Positions 1 through 7,182 of a DNA stretch of 40,213 bases are shown here, in pieces. The translations under genes were made by a program, and so were the position numbers. The notes below the pieces were generated by a model. The model had not been told where the DNA came from. It saw only the letters and a program-made list of their open reading frames with translations, and made no database searches. The stretch spans positions 1-40,213 of the forward strand of contig JAQULB010000001.1 of the NCBI GenBank assembly GCA_028718785.1, written 5' to 3'. The DNA is from Minisyncoccota bacterium (lineage in GTDB: Bacteria > Patescibacteriota > Minisyncoccia > Minisyncoccales > CG1-02-41-26). The first letter of the stretch is position 1, and every line of letters starts with the position of its first letter.

Positions 1-42
1 CAATTCTTTAAAAATTTTAATTGAGGTCATACTTTGGTTTTT

Positions 43-70
43 CACCCCTACAATGGGGGTGTTTTCATTT
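43..70 (+). terminator. Hairpin, possible terminator
   Basis: CACCCC and GGGGTG arms around a short loop are followed on the plus strand by a T-rich stretch. It would end a transcript entering from the left of the window. On the minus strand the hairpin is followed by A residues, so it is a poor terminator for the minus operon beside it. Confidence 0.5.
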
Positions 71-115
71 TAGCAAAAAATAGAGGTTTTAGTTATTCAT
101 AGGACATTTCGTAAT

Positions 116-394
116 TCAAAGTATATAAAGACGGATAGCTTCTGCGTTTTGCCGGACTGTCAGATAATACCTAACAGAAGATAGATTATTCGTTCCCTTT
201 TCAGAGGAAATTTTCACGGAATCGCCTTGTATTCTCACAATGGCATCCCCAGATATTCTTTCGCCAACAACATCTTTGTCCCCTTGAAAGTATTCACTAC
301 CATTCAAGGAGGTACTAAGAATGACTTCTTCTGCAACAATGTTAGAAACAAAAATAGCCAGAACGATTACAACCAATAAAACCACTCTTTTCAT
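116..394 (-). CDS. Small secreted or anchored protein, unknown function
   Basis: 92 residues. Residues 1-21 form a signal peptide or membrane anchor (positive MKR, hydrophobic core, then VAEE). The remaining 70 residues look beta-rich and polar, and I do not recognise a family. The start follows a strong SD (AGGAGAAAGAAAA before ATG) and its ATGA overlaps the stop of the upstream membrane gene, so the two are translationally coupled. It is the last gene of a three-gene operon of small envelope proteins. Location outside the membrane is inferred from the signal sequence. Confidence 0.6.
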   Translation of the reverse strand: MKRVVLLVVIVLAIFVSNIVAEEVILSTSLNGSEYFQGDKDVVGERISGDAIVRIQGDSVKISSEKGTNNLSSVRYYLTVRQNAEAIRLYIL

Positions 395-1290
395 TTTTCT
401 TTCTCCTCTTTCTTTTCTTCTCCATAGGCGATAACCGTGCCCATGAAATAAGATATTTTCTGTCTTTTTTGAACTTTTCCAGCTTCAACTTTAGTTTCAG
501 CGGAATCGATAGTTTCTTTTTTTCCTTGAACAACTTTTTGACATTGTTCCTCGTCAAACTTTTTCCCCAACTCTTCCACTTTTGCCAAAGCAGAAGCGTC
601 TGGCTTTATGTTTTTTACGGTTTCGGTTTTAGTTTCTAAAACCCCTTTCTTCAAAACCTCATCCGCCTGAGCCAAAACCGCTATTGCATTTTCTTCTGCA
701 TTACTCACAGGAACATTTACTTGCAACTGTTCCGGCTGTTGGTGTAGAGTACCAACAACTTTTTCAGCAACAATTGGCGTACCCCAAAGCCGATTTATGC
801 TCGGATTTTGATTCCACTGCGTTTTTGCTAATCCCTGCGAAACTTTTCCAACCCTTGATTCATAAACCGCTGGAGTAATAAAGGAAACCTCTTTTTTTTC
901 TGCCACCACAACCTGTTTTTTATTTTCTTCTTTTGGCTTTGTGGCGATTGTTAGTGGAACTGCGCTAACCATCTGTTTCGTCTCAACCACGATTTTTCTC
1001 TGTGGCAATTGTGAAGCTTTTTGACTCTGCTGATTTTGTGGTAAAACCACAATTTCAGTTACTTGCGATGGTTTTTCTTTGCTAAATTTATCCACCGCAA
1101 AATTTTTAATTCCAGTCAACAAATTCTTTGTCGGGACCAGGCCAAAAACATAAAATGCAGTTACGATAGTACATAACATAAAGACGACCACGATAACTTC
1201 AATTATCCGACCGACCATTTTACCAACTTTTCCGTTAACACGAAAAAAATTATGAAACCCTTTTAACCCCTTTCCAACCCACTTAAACAT
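391..1290 (-). CDS. Single-pass membrane protein with long low-complexity tail
   Basis: About 299 residues from the chosen ATG, which follows a GGGAGGATTGAA ribosome site; a longer start at 1332 has no such site and overlaps the upstream small gene. A basic N-terminus leads into one hydrophobic helix (about residues 24-45). The rest is Lys, Gln, Val and Glu rich and probably disordered or coiled. No family is recognised. It lies between a 31-residue membrane peptide gene (one base away) and a secreted small protein (ATGA overlap), so the three are likely made together and may form a membrane complex; that is inference. Confidence 0.6.
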   Translation of the reverse strand: MFKWVGKGLKGFHNFFRVNGKVGKMVGRIIEVIVVVFMLCTIVTAFYVFGLVPTKNLLTGIKNFAVDKFSKEKPSQVTEIVVLPQNQQSQKASQLPQRKIVVETKQMVSAVPLTIATKPKEENKKQVVVAEKKEVSFITPAVYESRVGKVSQGLAKTQWNQNPSINRLWGTPIVAEKVVGTLHQQPEQLQVNVPVSNAEENAIAVLAQADEVLKKGVLETKTETVKNIKPDASALAKVEELGKKFDEEQCQKVVQGKKETIDSAETKVEAGKVQKRQKISYFMGTVIAYGEEKKEEKEK

Positions 1291-1291
1291 T

Positions 1292-1387
1292 TCAATCCTC
1301 CCATATTTCCTTAAAGAAATCCCAAACACCAATAATTATGTGAACCACTAAAGCCGCTGCGAACAAAACCATAAATAGTTTTATCAT
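1292..1387 (-). CDS. 31-residue membrane peptide
   Basis: A short reading frame beginning MIKLFMVLFAAALVVHIIIG and ending EIWED. It is one transmembrane helix with a charged C-terminus. The SD GGCAGGGAGCTC precedes the ATG, and a promoter lies about 90 bases upstream. Its stop (TGA) is one base from the ATG of the next gene. It is too short for most gene finders. The strong ribosome site and operon position support it being real; its function is unknown. Confidence 0.55.
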   Translation of the reverse strand: MIKLFMVLFAAALVVHIIIGVWDFFKEIWED

Positions 1388-1474
1388 TTTAGAGCTCCCT
1401 GCCTAAAAATTTTAGGTAAAATTCCTCAACAATTATTTAGTTTATTTAGTTATTATAGAGCAAATTATGCTAAT

Positions 1475-1503
1475 ACCATACCATATAGTTTCTCAAATGT
1501 CAA
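1475..1503 (-). promoter_or_regulatory. Sigma-70 type promoter for the small membrane operon
   Basis: TTGACA (1498-1503) and TATGGT (1475-1480) on the minus strand are separated by 17 bases. The promoter sits just after the rplL terminator and before the 31-residue peptide gene. Confidence 0.6.
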
Positions 1504-1518
1504 TTTTTCAGCCGATAC

Positions 1519-1555
1519 AAAACCCCCACCCTGCTAATGCGGGGTGGGGGTTTTA
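1519..1555 (-). terminator. Terminator of the rplJ-rplL operon
   Basis: CCCCCACCC and GGGTGGGGG arms around a short loop are followed by TTTT on the minus strand, just beyond the rplL stop. Confidence 0.85.
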
Positions 1556-1592
1556 AAATTCTATGTTCTACGGCCTTCGTTCTACGATTTTC

Positions 1593-2003
1593 TTACTTCA
1601 ATTCCACTTTTGCGCCGGCTGCCTCAAACTTCTTTTTCATTTCCTCTGCCTCTTCTTTCTTTACTCCTTCTTTTACCGCTTGAGGAGCTTTTTCTGCTGC
1701 GTCAACCATATCCTTGGCTTCTTTTAAGCCCAATTGAGTTATATCTCTTACTGCTTTAATAACATCAATTTTTTTCTCGCCAATGCCAGTTAGCATAACA
1801 TTGAAAGATGTTTTCTCCTCAGTTGCTTCACCAGCTGCTACTGGGGCGGTGGCCACGGCCATTGCTGGGGCGGCTGAAACGCCAAATTTTTCTTCTAAAA
1901 TTTTCACAAGCTCGGCTAAATCAATAACCGACATCTGCTCAATTTCTTCAACCAATTTTTTAAATTTGGCTGGAACTTCAATTTTTTCTTTTTCGTCTGC
2001 CAT
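1593..2003 (-). CDS. rplL: Ribosomal protein L7/L12
   Basis: 136 residues, full length. L7/L12 forms the mobile stalk of the 50S subunit that recruits GTPase translation factors. The N-terminal dimerisation domain (about 1-50), an Ala/Val/Pro hinge (about 55-75) and the globular C-terminal domain with the VKEG and [13 protein letters not shown] features are all present. It follows rplJ in the usual order and shares its leader and terminator. No SD is visible before the ATG. A dispersed GTAGAACATAG-type repeat lies between its stop and the terminator. Confidence 0.97.
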   Translation of the reverse strand: MADEKEKIEVPAKFKKLVEEIEQMSVIDLAELVKILEEKFGVSAAPAMAVATAPVAAGEATEEKTSFNVMLTGIGEKKIDVIKAVRDITQLGLKEAKDMVDAAEKAPQAVKEGVKKEEAEEMKKKFEAAGAKVELK

Positions 2004-2106
2004 AATATTTATAAAAATTTCTAAATCCTAATGTCTAATAACAAATAAAATTATTAAAATTTAATTTGGCATTTTATTAGGCATTTGTCATTAGATATTT
2101 GGAATT

Positions 2107-2652
2107 CTATTGTTTTATCTTTGATAAAACTGTTACTAGACCTTTAATATTTCCATTTAACACATAAACAAAATTTGAAATGGGCGCTTGCATACTTCCC
2201 AATAATTTTCCCACCAACTCTGGCTTGCTTGGCAACTTGGCTAATTCCATTACTCTATCCTGCTCCAAAAATTCTTTTCCCAAAATTCCAGCCAATAACT
2301 TAAGCTGGTCGTTTTTCTTTGAAGCCAAATAAGAAATTTTAGCTGGAGCAACTTCGTCAGTAAATCCAAATATTACCGCCATTTGCCCTTTCATTTCTTT
2401 AATTTTTTCCAAAATAGCATTTTCTTTAGTTGCTTCTATGGATTTACCCCGAACCTGCTGAAGGGCTTTTTCCAGCAAGCTTTTTTTAACCACTTGCATT
2501 AAACAGCCCGCCTCTTTTAATTCATCTCTAAATTGAAAAACTTTTTTTGCGGTTGATGCGCCAAAGTCCACAAAAACGCTAGCTTTTTGTTTGGTAACCT
2601 TATCTTGTAAATCCTTTATAATTTCTTGTTTTTGTTCTTTTGTTTTTGGCAT
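2107..2652 (-). CDS. rplJ: Ribosomal protein L10
   Basis: 181 residues. L10 anchors the L7/L12 dimers to 23S rRNA. The N-terminal rRNA-binding part (KDLQDKVTKQKASVFVDF, then the KKSLLEKAL region) and the C-terminal helix that binds L12 (LVTVLSKIKQ) are recognisable. It is preceded by a structured L10 leader through which L10 or L10-L12 is known to repress its own operon. rplL follows after about 100 bases. There is no clear SD at the ATG. Confidence 0.96.
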   Translation of the reverse strand: MPKTKEQKQEIIKDLQDKVTKQKASVFVDFGASTAKKVFQFRDELKEAGCLMQVVKKSLLEKALQQVRGKSIEATKENAILEKIKEMKGQMAVIFGFTDEVAPAKISYLASKKNDQLKLLAGILGKEFLEQDRVMELAKLPSKPELVGKLLGSMQAPISNFVYVLNGNIKGLVTVLSKIKQ

Positions 2653-2655
2653 ATA

Positions 2656-2786
2656 TTTTATAAATTAAAAACGGCAACCCGGTTGCCGCAGAAAACCCTT
2701 CGAAAATCTCAGGGCGAGAAACACTTCGTGTCTCAAGCAGGATTTATGGTTTTGACCACCTGCTTTCTGCGACAAATTTATTTATG
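2656..2786 (-). promoter_or_regulatory. L10 leader (autoregulatory mRNA structure)
   Basis: Between the promoter and rplJ the minus strand carries GTCGCAGAAAGCAGGTGG, AAATCCTGCTTGAGAC and CTGCGGCAACC, matching the L10 leader pattern where a GCAGG and CCTGC pair forms the protein-binding kink. A CGGCAACC-GGTTGCCG hairpin lies just before the start codon and could act as the switch. Recognition is by motif, not by a covariance search. Confidence 0.8.
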
Positions 2787-2791
2787 ACTTA

Positions 2792-2819
2792 AATATACAC
2801 TACCCCAAACTTTTGTCAA
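2792..2819 (-). promoter_or_regulatory. Promoter of rplJ-rplL
   Basis: TTGACA (2814-2819) and TATATT (2792-2797) on the minus strand, 16 bases apart, directly upstream of the L10 leader. Confidence 0.75.
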
Positions 2820-2838
2820 CCCAAAAAACAAAAACAAC

Positions 2839-3981
2839 CTATCTCAAATACCTTGCTTTAGCTGCTATGTGCTGGCTAAAGGTTTTGCTAAAAATTGTCT
2901 GCCCATTTTTAGCTGACAAATAATACCAATAATCGCTGTTTTGATAATACACTGCCGCTTTAATGCTTTCAAGGCCTGGATTGCAGATTGGCCCGGGAGG
3001 CAATCCCTTATTTCTGTAAGTATTATAAGCTGACTCAAGCTGTAAATCATCAAGCGAAAGTTTTGCTCCAGAATCTCCCATTGCGTAGTTAATAGTGGAG
3101 TCCACCTGCAAAGGCCAGTCCTCTTTGAGGCGTTTCCATAAAATACCAGCCACAATTTGTTTGTCCTTGTAGCTTCGCACTTCTTTTTCCAATATAGACG
3201 CCATTATCATGGTTTCTTTAAGGTTCCCACCTCGCAAATCAATAGAAACTTTTTTTTGAAAATTCATTAAAGCCATTCTAATAATTTTTTCTGGGGTTAT
3301 TGGATATTCAACCTCGTAAGTGTCGGGAAACAAATATCCTTCTAAATCAAAAGTTGGCAAATTAGTATCTATATTATAATCCAAAGTGGCAGAACTGTTA
3401 GCTGATAAGAAATTAAAATCTTTAATTATTTTTTGAAAAGCCAAAGCCCCCAAAGCCGAAGAAATTGAGCTGCTTGTTGTTCCTGTTGTGGATTGTCCTT
3501 GCCACCAAGGAAAAACCCCTTTGCCCGGATTGCCCGCTGTTTCAAAAAATTCTTCTTGCGTAAAAAATCCTTTTTCCTCGCAGTATTTTGCAATATCCAT
3601 TAAATTCCAGCCCGGCAAAATTGTTATTGTTTCTTTTTTAACCCAACCATGGCTAATTATACCCGCTATTTGAGCAGTTGTTGAGCCATAAGGCAAATCA
3701 TAAATGCCCGCTTTTATGTCCATCCATCTGCCCGAAAGTAAAAAATAACTCTCAAGCCAAAATTTTGAATTAATTAATTGCTTTTCTTTTAAGTCATTAG
3801 CCACTTGAACAAAATTTTGCCCTTTTTCAATTGTGTGCAAAATAGTGGTAAATTTTCGGTTTTCAAAACTAGGCGCTTTTTCAATAAAAACATTTTTGTA
3901 AAACAAAAGAGCGAAAAGTATCACTCCCGCCCCAAATACTGAACACAAAGCAACTAATAATGTTTTTAACCTTACTTTCAT
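2839..3981 (-). CDS. mltG: Endolytic murein transglycosylase MltG
   Basis: 380 residues. MltG is a membrane-anchored lytic transglycosylase that cuts nascent peptidoglycan strands and sets glycan length. An N-terminal transmembrane helix (about 8-28) precedes a LysM-like region (IEKGQNFVQVANDL) and the YceG catalytic domain. Family signatures are FPDTYEV, ASILEKEVR with the expected catalytic Glu, and YNTYRNKGLPPGPICNPG. The C-terminus FSKTFSQHIAAKARY is also typical. It is separated from rplJ by the rplJ promoter. The small membrane protein gene at 3991-4299 lies just upstream, so the two may be cotranscribed. Confidence 0.95.
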   Translation of the reverse strand: MKVRLKTLLVALCSVFGAGVILFALLFYKNVFIEKAPSFENRKFTTILHTIEKGQNFVQVANDLKEKQLINSKFWLESYFLLSGRWMDIKAGIYDLPYGSTTAQIAGIISHGWVKKETITILPGWNLMDIAKYCEEKGFFTQEEFFETAGNPGKGVFPWWQGQSTTGTTSSSISSALGALAFQKIIKDFNFLSANSSATLDYNIDTNLPTFDLEGYLFPDTYEVEYPITPEKIIRMALMNFQKKVSIDLRGGNLKETMIMASILEKEVRSYKDKQIVAGILWKRLKEDWPLQVDSTINYAMGDSGAKLSLDDLQLESAYNTYRNKGLPPGPICNPGLESIKAAVYYQNSDYWYYLSAKNGQTIFSKTFSQHIAAKARYLR

Positions 3982-3990
3982 TTGTATGTG

Positions 3991-4299
3991 TTATTTTTTA
4001 TCTGGCAGTTTGGCTTTGTCTAAAATTATTTTGTAAAGCCCCTCCAAAAAATCTCCCCCAGCATACCCAATTATAAAGCTTAAAGCCGCAGTAAATGTTC
4101 CGTTTAATGTTAAACCAACTTCTTTTATTGATATTGAAGCCATTAACCCCACAACCCCAGATATAAAAGACATACCCAAAAAATATTTTAAATCAAACGG
4201 AACGCTTTTATAAGAAAACTGGTGTTTTACAAAACCAACCAATCCCCTAACCACTCCCCCAAAAAATCCAGCTAATAAAAGAAAAAAATATATTGACAT
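3991..4299 (-). CDS. Small multi-pass membrane protein, unknown function
   Basis: 102 residues with about three hydrophobic segments (residues 3-20, 40-60, 70-88) and a short basic C-terminus. A glycine-rich GYAGGDFLEG motif near residue 78 resembles small holin-like or channel-like membrane proteins, but I cannot assign a family. It ends 9 bases before mltG. There is no SD; a palindromic element ends one base before its ATG, with TTACTAAC directly upstream. Confidence 0.55.
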   Translation of the reverse strand: MSIYFFLLLAGFFGGVVRGLVGFVKHQFSYKSVPFDLKYFLGMSFISGVVGLMASISIKEVGLTLNGTFTAALSFIIGYAGGDFLEGLYKIILDKAKLPDKK

Positions 4300-4705
4300 G
4301 TTAGTAATTCTTATTTGAGCGATGAGCTCTGCGAGTTGCGAAAATTAGAAGTACTTACACCCTGTGAAGTAAGATTTGAGGCGACTTTTTAAAAATCTAT
4401 TACCGTAAGATGTTTTTAAATATTTTTCTCTATGCATAGCATCTTTACGGTCAAGGCATGCTTCAGAATATATAAGCTGGAACGGCCTTCTATTTTTGGT
4501 CGAGGAGACACGCCCTTTTTGATGCTCCTCAAATCTTAATTTTAAATTTTCAGTATAACCAATATAGAGCTTCTTATCTTTTTCAGAAAGCAAAACATAA
4601 ATATAGAAATACATGCTCTTTGCTGAAAATTTAAAATTACTTCACGGGGTAAATCCTCCGTAAGCTTGAACTTCACCTGATAGCTCGTTCTCGCTAACGG
4701 ATTAT
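4300..4705 (-). mobile_element. Palindromic stop-to-start element A, with GIY-YIG gene
   Basis: It fills the gap between the stop of the 33-residue membrane peptide (4706) and the ATG of the 3991-4299 gene. In the sense (minus) direction there are three stems: stem 1 beginning at the upstream stop (ATAATCCGTTA paired with TACGGAGGATTT), stem 2 with arms CCCCGTGAAGTAA and TTACTTCACAGGG, and stem 3 (AGTACTTCTAATTTT paired with AAATAAGAATTACT) ending next to ATG. Stem 2 encloses a GIY-YIG nuclease gene. About 310 bases (4354-4663) are identical to element B at an offset of 498. Confidence 0.75.
4345..4614 (-). CDS. GIY-YIG nuclease, element copy A
   Basis: 89 residues, the usual length for a stand-alone YhbQ-like GIY-YIG domain. 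The motif order is intact: YIYVLL (GIY-like), KLYIGYTENLKLRFEEH (YIG, with Arg and His), GRVSSTKNRRPFQLIY, the AMHREKYLK segment with the metal-binding Glu, then YGNRFLKSRL. Members are single-strand or branched-DNA nucleases or homing-type enzymes; the exact substrate here is unknown. The gene sits wholly inside a palindromic element, and its last codons run into stem 3. A weak AAAGAG precedes the ATG. Confidence 0.9.
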   Translation of the reverse strand: MYFYIYVLLSEKDKKLYIGYTENLKLRFEEHQKGRVSSTKNRRPFQLIYSEACLDRKDAMHREKYLKTSYGNRFLKSRLKSYFTGCKYF

Positions 4706-4807
4706 TTACTTAATTAACCCAAGCGTGCTTGAAAAACCTTTTGTTAAAAACAAAACACCCACAATAAAAAGCGCAAGCACTATTAAAACATCCAAAAATT
4801 TCATCAT
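4706..4807 (-). CDS. 33-residue membrane peptide between two GIY-YIG elements
   Basis: The frame reads MMKFLDVLIVLALFIVGVLF and ends in STLGLIK. It is one transmembrane helix. Element B ends directly before its ATGATG, and its stop TAA is the first base pair region of element A. No SD is seen. It is probably a short native gene bracketed by the two element copies; function unknown. Confidence 0.4.
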   Translation of the reverse strand: MMKFLDVLIVLALFIVGVLFLTKGFSSTLGLIK

Positions 4808-5210
4808 GATAGAAGTCGTTAATGAGGAGCGAAGCGACAAATTTACGAATTCTTACACCCTGTGAAGTAAGATTTGAGGCGACTTTTTAAAAATCTATTA
4901 CCGTAAGATGTTTTTAAATATTTTTCTCTATGCATAGCATCTTTACGGTCAAGGCATGCTTCAGAATATATAAGCTGGAACGGCCTTCTATTTTTGGTCG
5001 AGGAGACACGCCCTTTTTGATGCTCCTCAAATCTTAATTTTAAATTTTCAGTATAACCAATATAGAGCTTCTTATCTTTTTCAGAAAGCAAAACATAAAT
5101 ATAGAAATACATGCTCTTTGCTGAAAATTTAAAATTACTTCACGGGGTAAATCCTCCGTAAATTTCAAGCTTCGGCTATCGCCTCGCTTTCAATAACGGA
5201 TTATTTATTA
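4808..5210 (-). mobile_element. Palindromic element B, with GIY-YIG gene
   Basis: Same three-stem design and same internal gene as element A. Stem 3 here pairs AGAAGTCGTTAAT with AATTTACGAATTCT. The outer end CGTTATTGAAAGCGAG is nearly the same as in element E at 25.8 kb, which lacks the nuclease gene. Unlike most other copies, its far end borders a transcription terminator instead of a stop codon. Confidence 0.75.
4843..5112 (-). CDS. GIY-YIG nuclease, element copy B
   Basis: 89 residues, identical to copy A except for the last two residues (NS instead of YF), which are encoded in the variable stem 3. All GIY-YIG family residues are intact. Identity at DNA level with copy A points to a recent duplication or to ongoing gene conversion. 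Confidence 0.9.
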   Translation of the reverse strand: MYFYIYVLLSEKDKKLYIGYTENLKLRFEEHQKGRVSSTKNRRPFQLIYSEACLDRKDAMHREKYLKTSYGNRFLKSRLKSYFTGCKNS

Positions 5211-5253
5211 TAAAAAATATGGCTCACACTTGCAAGGTCGCAAAGTATGAGCC
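5211..5253 (-). terminator. Terminator of the small-protein operon
   Basis: GGCTCATACTTTGC pairs with GCAAGTGTGAGCC on the minus strand and is followed by ATATTTTTTAT. It lies seven bases past the stop of the 70-residue gene. Confidence 0.85.
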
Positions 5254-5259
5254 AGTTGT

Positions 5260-5472
5260 TTAGAAAAAAGATTGTCCAAATTCTTTTCGCCAGTCCTCGA
5301 GCTCTTTTTTCATATCTATTTCAAAAGAATCAAGCTCGAAAATTTTTTCCTCTTCTTTGTTCCTCTGCCTCCCTTTCTCAACCGACAGAACATCGCCAGG
5401 AAGAATCGCTTGATTCCCAGAAAAAAAATCGACTGCTGTCCCATCAGGCAAAATTTTTACTATAGACATCAT
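5260..5472 (-). CDS. Small charged soluble protein, unknown function
   Basis: About 70 residues from ATG at 5472; an earlier GTG at 5478 lies inside the ribosome site GAGAGGTG, so the ATG is preferred. It has a beta-type N-terminal part (VKILPDGTAVDFFSG, LPGDVLSV) and an acidic helical C-terminus (EEEKIFELDSFEIDMKKELEDW). No family is recognised. The upstream 57-residue gene ends three bases before it, and the terminator follows. Confidence 0.55.
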   Translation of the reverse strand: MMSIVKILPDGTAVDFFSGNQAILPGDVLSVEKGRQRNKEEEKIFELDSFEIDMKKELEDWRKEFGQSFF

Positions 5473-5474
5473 TT

Positions 5475-5648
5475 TCACCTCTCAATTCTTTTAGGTTGAA
5501 CATATCCCCTTATATGCGGGACATATGCTGGCGGAAAGGTTTCGTCTACAACTCTACCTGCCCACCAAGAAATTAAACTCTTTACATCCATAGAAACATC
5601 TACGGATATCACAAAGACAAACAATAAAATTACTAAAATACCCCCCAT
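5475..5648 (-). CDS. 57-residue membrane-anchored peptide
   Basis: It starts MGGILVILLFVFVISVDVSM, one N-terminal transmembrane helix, followed by about 35 soluble residues with two adjacent Trp and a basic end (QPKRIER). A GGGAGAGAAAATTAA stretch precedes the ATG. Its TGA sits inside the ribosome site of the next gene, suggesting coupled translation. Function unknown. Confidence 0.5.
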   Translation of the reverse strand: MGGILVILLFVFVISVDVSMDVKSLISWWAGRVVDETFPPAYVPHIRGYVQPKRIER

Positions 5649-5668
5649 TTAATTTTCTCTCCCCAGCT

Positions 5669-5749
5669 TTAATACAATCTATCTCGACTAATAAACCCCG
5701 CCAAATAAATAAGAGTAGCGCCAATTAGAGATAGCAACCAATTAAACAT
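5669..5749 (-). CDS. 26-residue membrane peptide
   Basis: It reads MFNWLLSLIGATLIYLAGFI followed by SRDRLY: one transmembrane helix with a charged tail. A perfect AGGAGGT lies five bases before the ATG and overlaps the stop of the SdpI-like gene. The operon context and ribosome site are the support; no homologue is recognised. Confidence 0.5.
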   Translation of the reverse strand: MFNWLLSLIGATLIYLAGFISRDRLY

Positions 5750-5758
5750 TTTTACCTC

Positions 5759-6415
5759 CTATTTTTTAAACAACCTTAACCTGCGATAAAGCAGGTATGA
5801 ATAAACCACAGGTAACAAAGCCGATGCTAAAATAATAGTTATAAAAAATCCAAATGCGGTTTCGCTTGGCAAAAATATTGTAAAAAATGCTAAAATGCCA
5901 CCTATCACCATTGTTTTGCCAGCAAATTTATGGGTTTTTATCCACACTTCATCGCTTTGCAAAGTCCACGGCGTTTTAATGCCCACAAACCAATTCTTTT
6001 TTATTTTTGGCATAAAAATACCCACAACAATAAAAAATATGCTCAAAAATGGAACCATAAAATACATAATATTTAATTTATGTCCCATTACCGCCAAAAA
6101 AGTAAAAAAGAACATCCCAGCAAATAATAAAACCAACATAAGCCGAATAATATAATATTGTTTTTCAAAGTATTGATAATTTTCTTTTAACGGGTCGGCT
6201 TTTGGCAAAAAAAGCATCAATAAATACACAGCAATTGTTAAAATTGGAAAAAATAAAGCGCCAAAGACCTTGCCACTATATCCGTCAACCTCGCCTACTG
6301 CGTTCCAGTGGGTTGGTATTTTTGTTATACAAGGGGCCATATAAAGCGACAGAGCAAATATGCACATTATAACAATAACAAAAATTGGCGCGATTTCTTT
6401 TTTTGTAATTTTCAT
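5759..6415 (-). CDS. SdpI/DUF1648-family membrane protein
   Basis: 218 residues with six predicted transmembrane helices. The DUF1648 part HWNAVGEVDGYSGK (about 36-49) and the SdpI motif NWFVGIKTPWTL followed by EVWIKTHKFAGK (about 140-170) are clear. SdpI of Bacillus gives immunity to the SdpC killing factor, and most homologues are of unknown role. It heads the operon with three small membrane or charged proteins and has its own promoter. A role in immunity is only a family-based guess. Confidence 0.85.
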   Translation of the reverse strand: MKITKKEIAPIFVIVIMCIFALSLYMAPCITKIPTHWNAVGEVDGYSGKVFGALFFPILTIAVYLLMLFLPKADPLKENYQYFEKQYYIIRLMLVLLFAGMFFFTFLAVMGHKLNIMYFMVPFLSIFFIVVGIFMPKIKKNWFVGIKTPWTLQSDEVWIKTHKFAGKTMVIGGILAFFTIFLPSETAFGFFITIILASALLPVVYSYLLYRRLRLFKK

Positions 6416-6435
6416 TGATATGTTTTTATTAATTT

Positions 6436-6463
6436 ATTATATCTTTTTTTTTAGATTCTTCAA
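6436..6463 (-). promoter_or_regulatory. Promoter of the SdpI-like operon
   Basis: TTGAAG (6458-6463) and a perfect TATAAT (6436-6441) on the minus strand, 16 bases apart, about 20 bases upstream of the gene. Confidence 0.6.
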
Positions 6464-6469
6464 ATTAAA

Positions 6470-6506
6470 ATACCTACTTGGACGGGGTAAGCCAAGTAAG
6501 TATTTT
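6470..6506 (-). terminator. Terminator after the 222-residue secreted protein
   Basis: ATACTTACTTGG and CCAAGTAGGTAT arms flank a 10-base loop. Minus-strand read-out continues TTTAATTT; the plus-strand read-out has a longer T run, so the site may work in both directions. Confidence 0.6.
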
Positions 6507-6511
6507 TTTAT

Positions 6512-7180
6512 TTATGGTTTTGGGATGAATCCCAGAGCAAAACCGTAAATCTTTTCCTTTTCAGAAAAGCTGGTTCTTAGCTCTGGAATTAAAATTCCAA
6601 AACTGACCGGGAAAGCTTTGGACGCTCGCAGAAAAACTTTTTCTGCTCCATAAGCTCCCTCTGCATTTATGCCAAAAAATTTATAACTTATTCCATAAAA
6701 ATTACTGGCATCTTTTGCAGTTGGAACTGCAAGAAAAACAGAAATATTTTTCACTGAAATGCGGGGTCCAAAGGACATGTTTTTGAATGACAGCGGGGTT
6801 ATCAGCCCCAATCCTGCTTCAATATTTTTAGCTGGTTTATAGCGAATATCAACAGCTAAGTTATGAACAGGCGCGCCACCAGCCAATATTGAATCCAATG
6901 TCACATCCAACCAAGGTGCCATGCTTTTTGCGATATATAGTTCAGAAAAACTATTGTCGCTTTTTTTGTCCTGCCAATTAAAAACACAGACACTGGCAGT
7001 TTTACCTGCTGGCAAATTAAAGCACAAAAATCTTGGACCACCATCGTAGCCAATTTTGAAAAATTCAGATACAAAGGTGCGATGGTTTGATGTTAAATCC
7101 GCTGGGTTAGCGGAAAAAGAGTTAAATGCCAACACAACCAAAAACGCACATATTGAAACCGAGAAAAATACTGATTTCAT
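6512..7180 (-). CDS. Secreted beta-rich protein, unknown function
   Basis: 222 residues from the ATG after AGGAGATAAAA; the frame is open to 7228 but only this start has a ribosome site. An N-terminal signal peptide (MKSVFFSVSICAFLVVLAF, then FSA) is followed by a beta-rich chain with alternating polar and hydrophobic residues near the end (ISVFLAVPT, NFYGISYKFFGINAEG, KIYGFALGF). The pattern resembles a small barrel or adhesin-like fold, but no family is recognised. The ribosome site overlaps the stop of the upstream 399-residue membrane gene, so the two are coupled. Confidence 0.6.
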   Translation of the reverse strand: MKSVFFSVSICAFLVVLAFNSFSANPADLTSNHRTFVSEFFKIGYDGGPRFLCFNLPAGKTASVCVFNWQDKKSDNSFSELYIAKSMAPWLDVTLDSILAGGAPVHNLAVDIRYKPAKNIEAGLGLITPLSFKNMSFGPRISVKNISVFLAVPTAKDASNFYGISYKFFGINAEGAYGAEKVFLRASKAFPVSFGILIPELRTSFSEKEKIYGFALGFIPKP

Positions 7181-7182
7181 TT

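Noticed and set aside
4345-5112. Two identical nuclease genes as an assembly duplication
   Set aside because: The flanks and stem 3 arms differ (YF and NS ends, TTCT and TCGT arms), so they are two real copies.
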